A stretch of DNA of 64,000 bases, from NCBI RefSeq assembly GCF_003843835.1, contig NZ_RKQL01000008.1, positions 1 through 64,000 on the forward strand, read 5' to 3'. Under the pieces are notes generated by a model. That model made no database searches and was not told the origin of the DNA. It saw nothing but the letters and a program-made list of their open reading frames with translations. The DNA comes from Tibeticola sediminis (lineage in GTDB: Bacteria; Pseudomonadota; Gammaproteobacteria; Burkholderiales; Burkholderiaceae_C). A program made the position numbers and the translations under genes. Shown one piece after another: positions 18,320 to 26,323 of this stretch (positions are counted from its first letter, which is position 1; each line of letters starts with the position of its first letter).

Positions 18320-18703
18320 ATGAACTGGCTCAACAAACTACCAGGCTTTCAGCGCTCGCCTCACGGCCTCGAGTGGGTGCTGTGGAAGAAGCTGCCCAAG
18401 ATTCTGCTGCTGGGCACGCTGCTGCCGGCGTTGGGCCCACTGGCGGCACGCTTGTGGTGGACGGACGATCCGCTGCCTGCAGCAACGCTGCGACTGATGA
18501 CCCGCATCGACTTCTTCGCCATCTCGCTGGTGGTTTTGCACTGGACGTTGGTGCTCACGCTCGCCATCGGCTGCGCAATCATCATCGTGATGAAAGGGCC
18601 CGCCTACGTCGCCGACGGCTACGAGCTCCCACACCGCGACCAGCCCGGTGGCGAGCCGGCAGGGGCCGCATCGCGCGAAGGCGAGCGCGGCAGGGCGCGC
18701 TGA
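18320..18703 (+). CDS. Small membrane protein, unrecognised
   Basis: Predicted 127-residue protein with two hydrophobic helices (about residues 28-46 and 67-91), an aromatic-rich N-terminus (GLEWVLWKKLPK) and a charged cytoplasmic tail. Ribosome site GAGGAG lies six bases before the ATG. I do not recognise the family. It is convergent with the thioesterase array, so it is not part of the cyd operon. Confidence 0.6.
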   Translation: MNWLNKLPGFQRSPHGLEWVLWKKLPKILLLGTLLPALGPLAARLWWTDDPLPAATLRLMTRIDFFAISLVVLHWTLVLTLAIGCAIIIVMKGPAYVADGYELPHRDQPGGEPAGAASREGERGRAR

Positions 18704-18761
18704 CGCGGCCCCCGCGCACCACCCACCCCGTGGCCGCACCGGCCAGCGCGGGCCGAGGCTC

Positions 18762-18779
18762 AGAAGCTGTACAGCTTCT
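18762..18779. terminator. Perfect palindrome between convergent genes
   Basis: AGAAGCTGTACAGCTTCT is a perfect 18-base palindrome between convergent stops, with its last base shared with the thioesterase stop codon. It may act as a bidirectional terminator, but no clear T-tract follows on either strand. Confidence 0.4.
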
Positions 18780-19249
18780 CAAGCCCCGAAGTTCTCCGGC
18801 ATCTGCACCGCCACCACCTCGCCGCGCGCGGTCAGCACGCCGCCCGAGCGCACCTCGGTGCGGACCACCACCTTGCGGCCCTTGATCTCCTGCACCCGGC
18901 CGCGAATTTCGACCGGCGCGTCGATGGGCGTAGGCTTGAGGAAATCCACATGCAACGATGCGGTGACGAAGCGAAACGCCGGCAGACTGTCCATGTCGCG
19001 CCCCTCCTGGCGGTACATCGCCGCGGCGGCCGTGCCAGTGCTGTGGCAGTCAATCAGCGATGCGATCAGCCCCCCATAGGCAAAGCCCGGCACCGAGGTG
19101 TGGAAGGGCTCGGGCTGGTACACGGTGACGGTTTCGTCGCCGTCCCAGATGGTCTTGATCTGATGCCCGTGCGGATTGAGCCGGCCGCAGCCGTAGCAGT
19201 GCGCAACGTTGTCGGGGTAATGGTCTTGAAAGGCGTCCATGGCGGTCAT
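18779..19249 (-). CDS. PaaI-family hotdog thioesterase
   Basis: Predicted 156-residue acyl-CoA thioesterase-type protein. The hotdog fold is indicated by CYGCGRLNPHGHQIKT near the N-terminus, PGFAYGGLIASLIDCHSTGTA (active-site helix) and the C-terminal strand RTEVRSGGVLTARGEVVAV. The substrate is unknown. Its start overlaps the stop of the alpha/beta hydrolase (ATGA, 19246-19249). It is the last gene of the minus-strand array that begins at cydP. Confidence 0.85.
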   Translation of the reverse strand: MTAMDAFQDHYPDNVAHCYGCGRLNPHGHQIKTIWDGDETVTVYQPEPFHTSVPGFAYGGLIASLIDCHSTGTAAAAMYRQEGRDMDSLPAFRFVTASLHVDFLKPTPIDAPVEIRGRVQEIKGRKVVVRTEVRSGGVLTARGEVVAVQMPENFGA

Positions 19250-20220
19250 TGCAAAGTGAGGGAGGATGGGTCGAAGGCCGGCGTGGACGCAGCGGGCAGC
19301 GGCGGCGGCTGATGGGCGGTGCCGCGGGCATCGTGGGCAGCCGCGAGGGGTGCGCTGGCCAGATGCTTGTGCAGAAAAGCCCGCACAGTGTCGAACAGCG
19401 CCGGCTCGTCGTCGAATTGCTCGTGCGTACCTTCGACGATGAGCAGCTCCACCGAGGCCGTACCCCGCCGCGCGAAGAGTTGCTCCGCGTCGTCCAGCGG
19501 CACGGTGCGGTCGCTGCGGCCGTGGATCAGCAAGACCGGACAGCGCGCCTGCGGCAAGGTGGTTTCGGGTGCTATACGGGCAAAGCGCGTGCCGATCACC
19601 GACTCCACATATCGGTTCACCAGCCAACCCAGCGGCCAATAGGGAATGCGACGGGCGGCAAGCCAGCGACGCATCACCTGCTCGGGATGTGCGAACGACG
19701 ACACGCTCACGACCGCCCGCAGGTCGTCGCGCTGCGACGCCGCCAGCAGCACCGCTGCCGCCCCCACCGAATGACCGAGCGCCGCGAGCCGATCGGCGTC
19801 AACTTCGGGTTGGCACTTGAGCCAGTCGAGCGCGCAGCCCAGATCCTCGGCAAAGCGTGGCAAGGAGCTGTGGTCATCCCGGTCGCTGCGGCCGTGGTTG
19901 CGCGCCTCGGGCAGCAGCACCGCATAGCCCGCGCGCTGCAAGGCCACCGCCGCCTGCAGCAAATGCCCGGCGTGGCCACCCCAGCCGTGCATCAGCACCA
20001 CGGCTGGCGCACGCGACACACCCTGCGCCGGCGCAAACCAAGCGAACAACTTGCGGCCACGCGGCGCGTCGAGCCAGACGGTCTGCACACCCCGCAGCCC
20101 ACGGGCGCCCGGATCGTCTTGCGGCACCTCCGCCGCCGGCGTCAGGCCACGCCGCAAGACCCAGCGCGCCAGCGCCAACAGCGCGAGCGCGGAGGCCGCC
20201 GCGATCCACCCAGTGCTCAC
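19246..20220 (-). CDS. Membrane-anchored alpha/beta hydrolase
   Basis: Predicted 324-residue serine hydrolase. A hydrophobic N-terminal helix (WIAAASALALLALARWVL) probably anchors it. The oxyanion region is LMHGWGGHAGH, the nucleophile elbow is ALGHSVGAA, and an Asp (LIHGRSDRTVPLDDAE) and His (EGTHEQF) complete the triad. I prefer the GTG at 20220 because GGGAG lies six bases upstream; a GTG at 20247 would add nine residues. Substrate unknown. It may act with the coupled thioesterase, but its link to respiration is unclear. Confidence 0.75.
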   Translation of the reverse strand: MSTGWIAAASALALLALARWVLRRGLTPAAEVPQDDPGARGLRGVQTVWLDAPRGRKLFAWFAPAQGVSRAPAVVLMHGWGGHAGHLLQAAVALQRAGYAVLLPEARNHGRSDRDDHSSLPRFAEDLGCALDWLKCQPEVDADRLAALGHSVGAAAVLLAASQRDDLRAVVSVSSFAHPEQVMRRWLAARRIPYWPLGWLVNRYVESVIGTRFARIAPETTLPQARCPVLLIHGRSDRTVPLDDAEQLFARRGTASVELLIVEGTHEQFDDEPALFDTVRAFLHKHLASAPLAAAHDARGTAHQPPPLPAASTPAFDPSSLTLQ

Positions 20221-20278
20221 CTGCGGCTCCCGTTCACCGGCCCACACGCCGGCCGGCCCGGCCGGCGCCCGAGGCGCT

Positions 20279-20779
20279 TCACAACCCGAGCGCCGTGCGC
20301 AGTTGGGCTTCGGTGCTGACCGGGCGCAGCGCCGTGACCCGGCCGTTGGTCAGTTCGATCAGCATCAGCGCGTCCTCCTGCGCAGGCCAGCCCTGCAGCA
20401 GCGCCGAATCGAGCACCACGCCCACGGTGAACGGCTGCTCGCGCAGCGACGGCAGCGCGAAGGTGCGGGTGACGAACGATGGCATGCGGCTCATGTCGGC
20501 CAGGTACACCGCCTTACGCGACTCCAGAAAGCCCTTGGGCTGTGCACCCACCACCGACTGCATCAGGTTCGACGCCTTGCGCCCGTTGGCGAACAGCACC
20601 AGCCGGGTGTCGGCGCTCACGTGCCAGTCCTGGCCGTGCTGGTCCTTGATCTGCAAGGCCGGCAAGGGCTGCCCTGGCTCGACCGCAGCGGCCGGGGACG
20701 CCTGCAGGCCAAGGGAAAAGGTCGCTGCCACCAGCGCGAGCCGGAGCGCGTGCCGCAGAGTGTGTATCCAGGAGGTCAT
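20279..20779 (-). CDS. Secreted thioredoxin-fold protein (YtfJ/TlpA-like, no CXXC)
   Basis: Predicted 166-residue exported protein. After a signal peptide (LRLALVAATFSLGL, then AAA), the sequence EPGQPLPALQIKDQHGQDW and TRLVLFANGRKASNL resembles peroxiredoxin/TlpA or YtfJ-type thioredoxin folds. The CXXC redox pair is absent, so a classical disulfide reductase role is unlikely. The start overlaps the haemoglobin stop (ATGA, 20776-20779). Function is not assignable from sequence. Confidence 0.65.
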   Translation of the reverse strand: MTSWIHTLRHALRLALVAATFSLGLQASPAAAVEPGQPLPALQIKDQHGQDWHVSADTRLVLFANGRKASNLMQSVVGAQPKGFLESRKAVYLADMSRMPSFVTRTFALPSLREQPFTVGVVLDSALLQGWPAQEDALMLIELTNGRVTALRPVSTEAQLRTALGL

Positions 20780-21240
20780 GCGCTCACCGCGCCTTTCTTC
20801 GCCGCAGCAGCGGCACTCGCCCCCGCATGCGCGGAGCAGCCCTGCGCGGGGTCGGTGTTGATCATGTGGTCGGCCATCTGGGCGAAGGTCTCGATGAGCC
20901 AGGCCCGAAACGCGGGGTCTTCCACCTGCTCCTCGATCGCCTGGCGCATGCACAGCATCCAGGCATCGCGCTCCTGCGGGCCGATGGTGTAGGGCAGGTG
21001 CCGCATCCGCAGCCGCGGATGGCCTTTCTTCTCGATGTAGAGATTGGGCCCGCCGAACCAGCCCGAGAGAAACTCGAACAGGCTCTGGTTGGCCCCAGCC
21101 AGGCTGTCGGGGTGGATGCGGCGCGAGGCGTACGCCTCGGGCAGTTCATCCATGAGTTCATAAAAACGGTCGACGAGCCGATGCACGCCGGCTTCGCCGC
21201 CGAGCGCTTCATAGGGGGTCAGGGCTTGGGTTTCGGACAT
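20776..21240 (-). CDS. Group II truncated haemoglobin
   Basis: Predicted 154-residue globin. TPYEALGGEAGVHRLVDRFYELM starts the 2-on-2 fold. FEFLSGWFGGPNLYIEKKGHPRLRMRHLPYTI contains the E and F helices with the proximal histidine region and the group II hallmark tryptophan before GGP. The C-terminal 20 residues are Ala/Lys-rich. Such globins bind O2 or NO; linkage to cytochrome bd and an octaheme reductase suggests NO or oxygen handling (inference). The ATG at 21240 follows AGGAG; an upstream start at 21258 would overlap the transporter gene. Confidence 0.9.
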   Translation of the reverse strand: MSETQALTPYEALGGEAGVHRLVDRFYELMDELPEAYASRRIHPDSLAGANQSLFEFLSGWFGGPNLYIEKKGHPRLRMRHLPYTIGPQERDAWMLCMRQAIEEQVEDPAFRAWLIETFAQMADHMINTDPAQGCSAHAGASAAAAAKKGAVSA

Positions 21241-21254
21241 GCGTGTTCTCCTCT

Positions 21255-22238
21255 TCAAGCTGCTTTGGCCGGCGCAGGCGCAGCACCGAACAGCCGATCC
21301 GTGAGCTTGACATACCAGGCCGCGCCCTGAACCTGCACGATATAGGCCAGAGCGATCAGCAAAGCCGCATCCGCGCCCTGGGCGCCAAACACGCCCATGG
21401 CGATGGCCAATGCGATCGAAAGATTGCGCATGACGGTACCGTAGACCAGCGCAATCGCGTCTCCACGCGGAAACAGCGCTTTGGCCACGAGCGTGCTGAT
21501 CCCGAAGTTGATCGCATAGAGCAGCAGCAATGGGCCCAGCAGGCGCGGCAACAGCGTCGGGTGTGCAAAGATGTCATGAGACTTCAGCGCCATCGACACG
21601 AACACGATACCCAGCACGCCCAGCGTCGAGAACGGCGGAAACTTGGGCTTGATCTGCTGGTGAAACCGCGACTCGCCATAACGGCCGACCAGCCAGTTCT
21701 GCGTCAGGCTGCCCAAGAGCAAGGGCAGAAACACGATCAAGGCGATCTGTATGAATACCTGCAGCACCGGAATCTCGACCGCCGCGCCAAGCAAGACCTT
21801 CAGGTACAGCGGCGCGAGCAGCGAACCCAAAATCAGCCCGACCACCGTCATCTTCACCGCTGCAGGCACATTGCCCTTGGCAAAACCCGTCCAGGAGATC
21901 GTCATGCCCGAGGTGGGCAGCAACGCCGTGAGCAGCAGCGCGAGCCGGATCATCGGCTCGTCGGCATAGAACAGCACCCCCATCGCGTAACCGATGGCCG
22001 GCATGACGATGAAGTTGATGGCTTGGACGACGCCATGAAGACGCGCGCCGCCGGGTTTGAACAATTCGCGCACATTCATCGTGACCATCATCGGATAAAC
22101 CATCAGAAAGGTCAGCGGCAGGATGGCCGCGCGCAAAAACGCCGGGTCGGTGACTTGCCCGAAAGCCAGTCCTGCGAGCATCGCCAGAGGAATGCTCCAG
22201 ATCAAATTCTTCTGAAGCCAGTTGAGGATGGTCCACAT
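21255..22238 (-). CDS. BASS/ACR3-type transporter (arsenic resistance or bile acid symporter family)
   Basis: Predicted 327-residue protein with about ten membrane helices. The region LPTSGMTISWTGFAKGN and the overall layout match the bile acid:sodium symporter superfamily, in the branch usually annotated as arsenic resistance protein. There is no arsenate reductase or ArsR nearby, and the position between a DUF6858-like gene and a globin makes an anion linked to sulfur or respiration as plausible as arsenite. Substrate unassigned. Confidence 0.75.
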   Translation of the reverse strand: MWTILNWLQKNLIWSIPLAMLAGLAFGQVTDPAFLRAAILPLTFLMVYPMMVTMNVRELFKPGGARLHGVVQAINFIVMPAIGYAMGVLFYADEPMIRLALLLTALLPTSGMTISWTGFAKGNVPAAVKMTVVGLILGSLLAPLYLKVLLGAAVEIPVLQVFIQIALIVFLPLLLGSLTQNWLVGRYGESRFHQQIKPKFPPFSTLGVLGIVFVSMALKSHDIFAHPTLLPRLLGPLLLLYAINFGISTLVAKALFPRGDAIALVYGTVMRNLSIALAIAMGVFGAQGADAALLIALAYIVQVQGAAWYVKLTDRLFGAAPAPAKAA

Positions 22239-22262
22239 GTCAGCAACTCGATCTCAGCAGGC

Positions 22263-22652
22263 TTATCGGTTGCGCAAGGCCAGCGCCCACGCCTGCATCG
22301 CATCGTTGGCCACCTTCATCGGCGCGTCCATGAAGCTGACGACGAAATGGTCGCCCATGTCGGCAATGCCGATGGAGCGCGGCCGAACGGCCAGCACCTG
22401 CGGATTCGGCAGCGCGTGGCCAAAGCAAAAAACCACGTTGACGGCGGCGCGAATCTCGGGGTTGACCTCGCCACCGATCGCTCGGGTATGCGCGAGGTGG
22501 TCGAAGGTGGCGATGTACTGCACACGCGGGGTGTTGGCGATGCTGTCGCGGAAATAGGCCGCGATCTCCTCGGCACTTTGGTAGCGGCATTCGCTCTTGG
22601 CGATGTCGACGACGGTGATGGGATATTTTTCCTGGAAGTGAACTTGCTTCAT
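22263..22652 (-). CDS. Small conserved protein, DUF6858-like
   Basis: Predicted 129-residue soluble protein with no signal or membrane segment. The strongly patterned core VQYIATFDHLAHTR and VVFCFGHALPNPQVLAVRPRSIGI resembles a family I recall as DUF6858, found in sulfur-oxidising and microaerobic proteobacteria; the name is from memory. Function is unknown. One cysteine (in FCFGH) and several histidines could bind a cofactor. GAGG lies five bases before the ATG. Confidence 0.6.
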   Translation of the reverse strand: MKQVHFQEKYPITVVDIAKSECRYQSAEEIAAYFRDSIANTPRVQYIATFDHLAHTRAIGGEVNPEIRAAVNVVFCFGHALPNPQVLAVRPRSIGIADMGDHFVVSFMDAPMKVANDAMQAWALALRNR

Positions 22653-22731
22653 CGAGACCTCGTTGGTTGGGTTGGAGAAAAATAGGCCCCCACCCCGGCC
22701 GAACCCTCCGGCCGGCGCGGGGGCAAAGGAG

Positions 22732-23403
22732 TCACGAAACCACTTCGCCCCGGACCGTCGGACGGCGGCGCTCGGGCGAGCGACGAGCCGTGCGCGGCAA
22801 GCCGGCGACGGCAGCCAAAAATTCGTCGCGTGTGCGCGCGGCGAAGTAAGGGTGGCCGGCGCGCTCCTCGAGCACGGTGCTCACCACCCGTCCCTGCCGC
22901 ACATGCCCGGCAAACAGCAGCGTCTCAGCCGGCAGCGCAAACAGCCGTTGAACCACGCTGTCCCAAAGCGCCTCGGGCTCGGCCGGCAGCGGCTGCTGTG
23001 CACAGGCGTCGATGGCGAGCAATCCACCGCAGAACATCCGGTCGCGCCAGAGAAAGCTCAGGCAGCCGGCCGTGTGTCCGGGCGTGCGCCAGACCTGCAC
23101 GCATTCGCTGCCAAAACACAGCGCATCGCCGTCACCGGGGTTCACCGCCCCCTCGGCAGCGTCGCCCTGCACCACCGGTGCCCCCAGCGCACCGAAAGCC
23201 TGCAGCGTCTGCAGCGGATCGGCATCATGCTGATGCGTGCGCAGCGTCCAGCGCAGCCGCAGCCCTCGCTCAGCCATGAGCGCAGCGAGCAGCGGCACAT
23301 CCGGCACGCGCGGATCGATCAGCACGCACTCCTGCGCATCGAGATCGGCCAGCAGGTAACTCACCGCCCCCGAGGCTTCGTCGCGCAAGATCCGGAAATA
23401 CAT
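22732..23403 (-). CDS. MBL-fold protein, divergent persulfide dioxygenase (ETHE1)-like
   Basis: Predicted 223-residue metallo-beta-lactamase fold. The usual HxHxDH motif is altered: residues 57-62 are H-Q-H-D-A-D, so the DH pair is lost. The single-iron ligands known for ETHE1-type persulfide dioxygenases appear kept: H57, H110 in TPGHTAGC and D132 in GGLLAIDAC. A second-site His (H167, FAGH) is also present. The fold and IDAC segment resemble ETHE1 rather than glyoxalase II. Conversion of glutathione persulfide to sulfite is a family inference. It lies four bases downstream of ybgE. Confidence 0.65.
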   Translation of the reverse strand: MYFRILRDEASGAVSYLLADLDAQECVLIDPRVPDVPLLAALMAERGLRLRWTLRTHQHDADPLQTLQAFGALGAPVVQGDAAEGAVNPGDGDALCFGSECVQVWRTPGHTAGCLSFLWRDRMFCGGLLAIDACAQQPLPAEPEALWDSVVQRLFALPAETLLFAGHVRQGRVVSTVLEERAGHPYFAARTRDEFLAAVAGLPRTARRSPERRRPTVRGEVVS

Positions 23404-23407
23404 AACC

Positions 23408-23722
23408 TCAAGCCCCAAAACGCAGCGCGGCCGCCAAGGCGAGCGCAAGAGCGCAAGCGGTGGCCGAAAACAGCCAGCGCCACATCCGCGCGCGCGGAAT
23501 GAAGCCCACGCCACGCACGATCCCCGCACTCATGGCCCAAAACAGCAGCATGGCCAAGCCGTGGTCGGCGCGGGCGTTGCCGTCTTGCATGCGTGCGAAC
23601 ATCAGCGGGTAGATGCTGCCACCGACCATGATCGCGAGCCCCACCAAGAGACAGGGCCAGTGCATGCCCGGCCCCTCCGGCGCGGGGGCTGGAGCGGGGC
23701 CGGGCGCAGGTGCGGCGCTCAC
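23408..23722 (-). CDS. ybgE: Cyd operon protein YbgE
   Basis: Predicted 104-residue membrane protein with about three hydrophobic helices. The segment HGLAMLLFWAMSAGIVRGVGF, ending just before IPRARMW, closely parallels the HGLLLMWAVCAGVIHGVGF region of E. coli YbgE, the conserved small protein encoded after cydX. It starts at a GTG (23722) that overlaps the cydX stop as GTGA, with GGGGGAGG immediately upstream. Its role in bd oxidase biogenesis is unproven in the family. Confidence 0.75.
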   Translation of the reverse strand: MSAAPAPGPAPAPAPEGPGMHWPCLLVGLAIMVGGSIYPLMFARMQDGNARADHGLAMLLFWAMSAGIVRGVGFIPRARMWRWLFSATACALALALAAALRFGA

Positions 23723-23835
23723 GAGCCTCCCCCTTCTTGGCGCTTGCGGGCTTCCTCGTTTTCGCCCCACATCGCGTTGAGAATGGCCAGCAGAACGGCA
23801 AAGCCGACGCCGAGTATCCAGGCGAAATACCACAT
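23719..23835 (-). CDS. cydX: Cytochrome bd oxidase small subunit CydX
   Basis: Predicted 38-residue single-helix subunit. It begins with the diagnostic MWYFAWILG followed by a hydrophobic stretch to about residue 23 (MW), then a charged tail (GENEEARKRQE). This matches E. coli CydX in start motif and length. It is needed for stability of the CydAB haem site. It overlaps ybgE by four bases, yet it is separated from cydB by the octaheme cytochrome and cytochrome b genes, which is unusual. Confidence 0.9.
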   Translation of the reverse strand: MWYFAWILGVGFAVLLAILNAMWGENEEARKRQEGGGS

Positions 23836-23892
23836 GGTTGTGTCCTTTCAGAGGGTCGTTGAGGGGCTGTGGTGCGAGCGCGCCAGAGGAAG

Positions 23893-24594
23893 TCAGGCCA
23901 AACCCGCCGGCTTGGCCGGCTCGGCATGGGCACCCTCGTCTTCCTCCCAGCCGGTGATCATGGCCTTGATGTGGGCTGTGAGCGTGTGGCCGGTGGTGGT
24001 GAGGTAGACGTGCACGATGACGAAGGCCAGCATCATGAAAGCGCCGGCCGTGTGCGCCCAAGCGATGGTCTGCAGTGAGAACCAGCGGTCCAGGCCGAGT
24101 TGCGGCCAATAGGCGCGAAACAGGTAGATCAGGCCGGAGACCCAGATCAGCGGCGAAATCATCGCCAGCAAGGCCAGGTAGGCCAGCCGCTGCAAGGGGT
24201 TGTGCTTCTTTTGCACCGTTTTCTTGAACGGGTGCGGTGCGCCGCGGAACATGCCCCAGGCGTAGTACTGCGCCATGGCCAGCACCTTCTTGTGCGTGGG
24301 CAGGTACTGGCGCCATTCGCCGGTGGTGAACTGCCAGAAGATGGTGAAGGCCCACAGCGTCAGCAGCGCCCAGGCGGCCAGCGTGTGCAGCCGCACCGCA
24401 GGTTCGAAACCAAGCAGTTGGTAACTGCCGTGGACCTCAAAGCCCGTCAAGAGCATGGTCAGCACCAGCAGCGCCTGCGACCAGTGCCAGAAACGTTCGT
24501 AGCGCTTGTAGATATAGATCCGTCCGGACTGGGGCGCGACAGTTGCGGCCGCGCTGTGGCCGGCGGTTTCCAGTTCGGTCGATTGGATGCTCAT
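23893..24594 (-). CDS. Cytochrome b561-type membrane quinol oxidoreductase subunit
   Basis: Predicted 233-residue protein with about four to five membrane helices. Likely haem-ligating histidines are in ERFWHWSQALLVL, VRLHTLAAWALL, AWAHTAGAFMM and FVIVHVYLTTTGHTLTAHI, the spacing of the Ni-Fe-hydrogenase/formate dehydrogenase cytochrome b family. AGGAGG lies five bases before the ATG. Placed 21 bases after the octaheme gene, it is the obvious quinol-side partner passing electrons to that periplasmic cytochrome (inference from context). Confidence 0.85.
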   Translation of the reverse strand: MSIQSTELETAGHSAAATVAPQSGRIYIYKRYERFWHWSQALLVLTMLLTGFEVHGSYQLLGFEPAVRLHTLAAWALLTLWAFTIFWQFTTGEWRQYLPTHKKVLAMAQYYAWGMFRGAPHPFKKTVQKKHNPLQRLAYLALLAMISPLIWVSGLIYLFRAYWPQLGLDRWFSLQTIAWAHTAGAFMMLAFVIVHVYLTTTGHTLTAHIKAMITGWEEDEGAHAEPAKPAGLA

Positions 24595-24615
24595 GCGGCC
24601 TCCTTTTTTTGATAT

Positions 24616-26250
24616 TCAGTGCGCACGTCCCGAGCGCAGGTGCGTGACCACGCGCGCGCCGCCATGAATCAGCACGCCGGCCACCACGGCTGCGACGGCC
24701 AGCCAGCCCAGACGGTCGATCCAGGGATGGTGGTCGCGTGCCGGCAGGTACACACCCGGCAGGTCACCGAGTCGGCTTTGCGCCGGCGCGCTGTGGCACG
24801 ACGCGCAGGCCACCGCATTCTTGGCGGGTGCGACCATGTGCGTGATGGGCCAGAACATCTCGGTCTTGACAAAACCGTACTGACCCGAAAACTCGGTGCC
24901 CGTGGCTTCGGCCCCCGCCTTGAGCGCCTTGGGCCAATCAAAGTTGAACCAGAAGGCCGTGTCGTCGGGGGTTGCGGTATGCGGCACGAGCAGTTTGTTC
25001 GTGACCTTGTCGTACGGCTGCGCGCCCCGGAAATGCTTCACCGGCCAGATCCGCGCCTTGGGGTCTTCTGGGCTCCCCTCGAAGTGGTTGATTTGGACCA
25101 CTTGGGTGGGGTCGATCGTGTCTTGCTGCAAGGTGTACCGAACCTTGCCGTTGAACCAGACATACTCCGGAACGACATGCTCGCCGTACTTGAAGTCGCC
25201 CTTGCGACTGTCATAGATGGCATGACCGTGTTCGTCCTTGACCAACATCGGCTTGCCCTGGGCGTCGAGCTTGCCTGCGGTGGACCAGTCCCAGAACATC
25301 TTGGTCGGAACCCCTCCACGGGCGAACTCAGGCACATGACAAGCTTGGCACGCGAGCTTGCTCGTGTGGTTGTTCAGCCGCTCGATGGAAAGCAGGCTTT
25401 CCTTGTGTGGCTTGTCACCGTGGCAGCTTTGGCAGGTGGCCGCATTGCGGCCGGCGTGTACGGTGTCGCCACGCAGCAGGGGGCCGTGCGGGTCGGACGC
25501 GGTAACCGAAATGCGGCTGCCGGCGATCTTGTGGCCGTCGGCTTCGTGGCAAGTGGCGCAGGCAAACCCAGCGCCACCCTTGGCCTTGCTGGCCATGTGC
25601 ACGTCGAGTTCGCGGTCGGCCGTGTTCAAGGACGAATCGAGGTCGCCGTGCTTGACGCCGTCGCCCCCGCCGCCGTTGTAGTGGCAGGTGCCACAGGTTT
25701 GCACGCTGGTCTTGCCGACGTACTGCGCGACCTTGGCCAGGTCGACCGGGTCGAGGTACTTTCCCGAGCCGGGCGGGTATTCCATGCGGGTGGTCGGCAC
25801 TTCGCCAGCCAGGCCGGCGGGCTTCTTGTAGCCCCCCGTGTTGTGGCAAACCAGGCAATCGACTTTCTGCTGGGCATGGAAGTCGAAGCTCGCATCCTTC
25901 CATCCGTAGCCGATGTGGCAGGAGTTGCAGAAGGCTTCGTTGGAGCGGTCGCCGATGCAGAAGCTGTTGAGCATGGTTTTCTTGCCCAGCTTCTGCCCGG
26001 TGTCGGGGTTGGTGTATTCCCAGGTCCAGTGGCGGGTCTCCATGACCTGTTTGGCGGCCTGGTTGTGGCAGCTCAGGCAGGCCTTGGTGACTTCCTCACC
26101 GCTGGCAAAAGGCCCTTTGAGCTCCTTGAACTGGCTGTGGTCCGCGGTGCTCTTGCCCGCCCAGGCCACCGCGGCGGCCAGCGCGGCAGCCCCCAGCGCG
26201 GCACCACGCAGCCAGCGGCCCAACCGCATCGATACTCTCGCGTGTTGCAT
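24616..26250 (-). CDS. Octaheme c-type cytochrome, tetrathionate reductase (OTR) family
   Basis: Predicted 544-residue periplasmic cytochrome. After a signal peptide there are eight CXXCH motifs at residues 58, 108, 132, 186, 231, 273, 301 and 482, the number and spread of the OTR family. A C-terminal hydrophobic helix (about 514-533) should anchor it in the inner membrane. C98, between the first two haems, may be the counterpart of the active-site cysteine described near the lysine-ligated haem in Shewanella OTR (inference). Family members reduce tetrathionate and also nitrite or hydroxylamine in vitro; the physiological substrate is unknown. The ATG at 26250 follows AGAGGAG. Confidence 0.9.
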   Translation of the reverse strand: MQHARVSMRLGRWLRGAALGAAALAAAVAWAGKSTADHSQFKELKGPFASGEEVTKACLSCHNQAAKQVMETRHWTWEYTNPDTGQKLGKKTMLNSFCIGDRSNEAFCNSCHIGYGWKDASFDFHAQQKVDCLVCHNTGGYKKPAGLAGEVPTTRMEYPPGSGKYLDPVDLAKVAQYVGKTSVQTCGTCHYNGGGGDGVKHGDLDSSLNTADRELDVHMASKAKGGAGFACATCHEADGHKIAGSRISVTASDPHGPLLRGDTVHAGRNAATCQSCHGDKPHKESLLSIERLNNHTSKLACQACHVPEFARGGVPTKMFWDWSTAGKLDAQGKPMLVKDEHGHAIYDSRKGDFKYGEHVVPEYVWFNGKVRYTLQQDTIDPTQVVQINHFEGSPEDPKARIWPVKHFRGAQPYDKVTNKLLVPHTATPDDTAFWFNFDWPKALKAGAEATGTEFSGQYGFVKTEMFWPITHMVAPAKNAVACASCHSAPAQSRLGDLPGVYLPARDHHPWIDRLGWLAVAAVVAGVLIHGGARVVTHLRSGRAH

Positions 26251-26323
26251 GCCCCGTGTCTCCTCTGACGTCGTCCCTGGCACCGATGATGGGTGGCCCG
26301 TGAGCGTCGACCCTAGACTTTTG

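Noticed and set aside
21255-22238. Transporter as part of an arsenic resistance operon
   Set aside because: No arsR, arsC or other ars gene is nearby and the gene lies inside the cyd array, so the family name is not taken as evidence of function.
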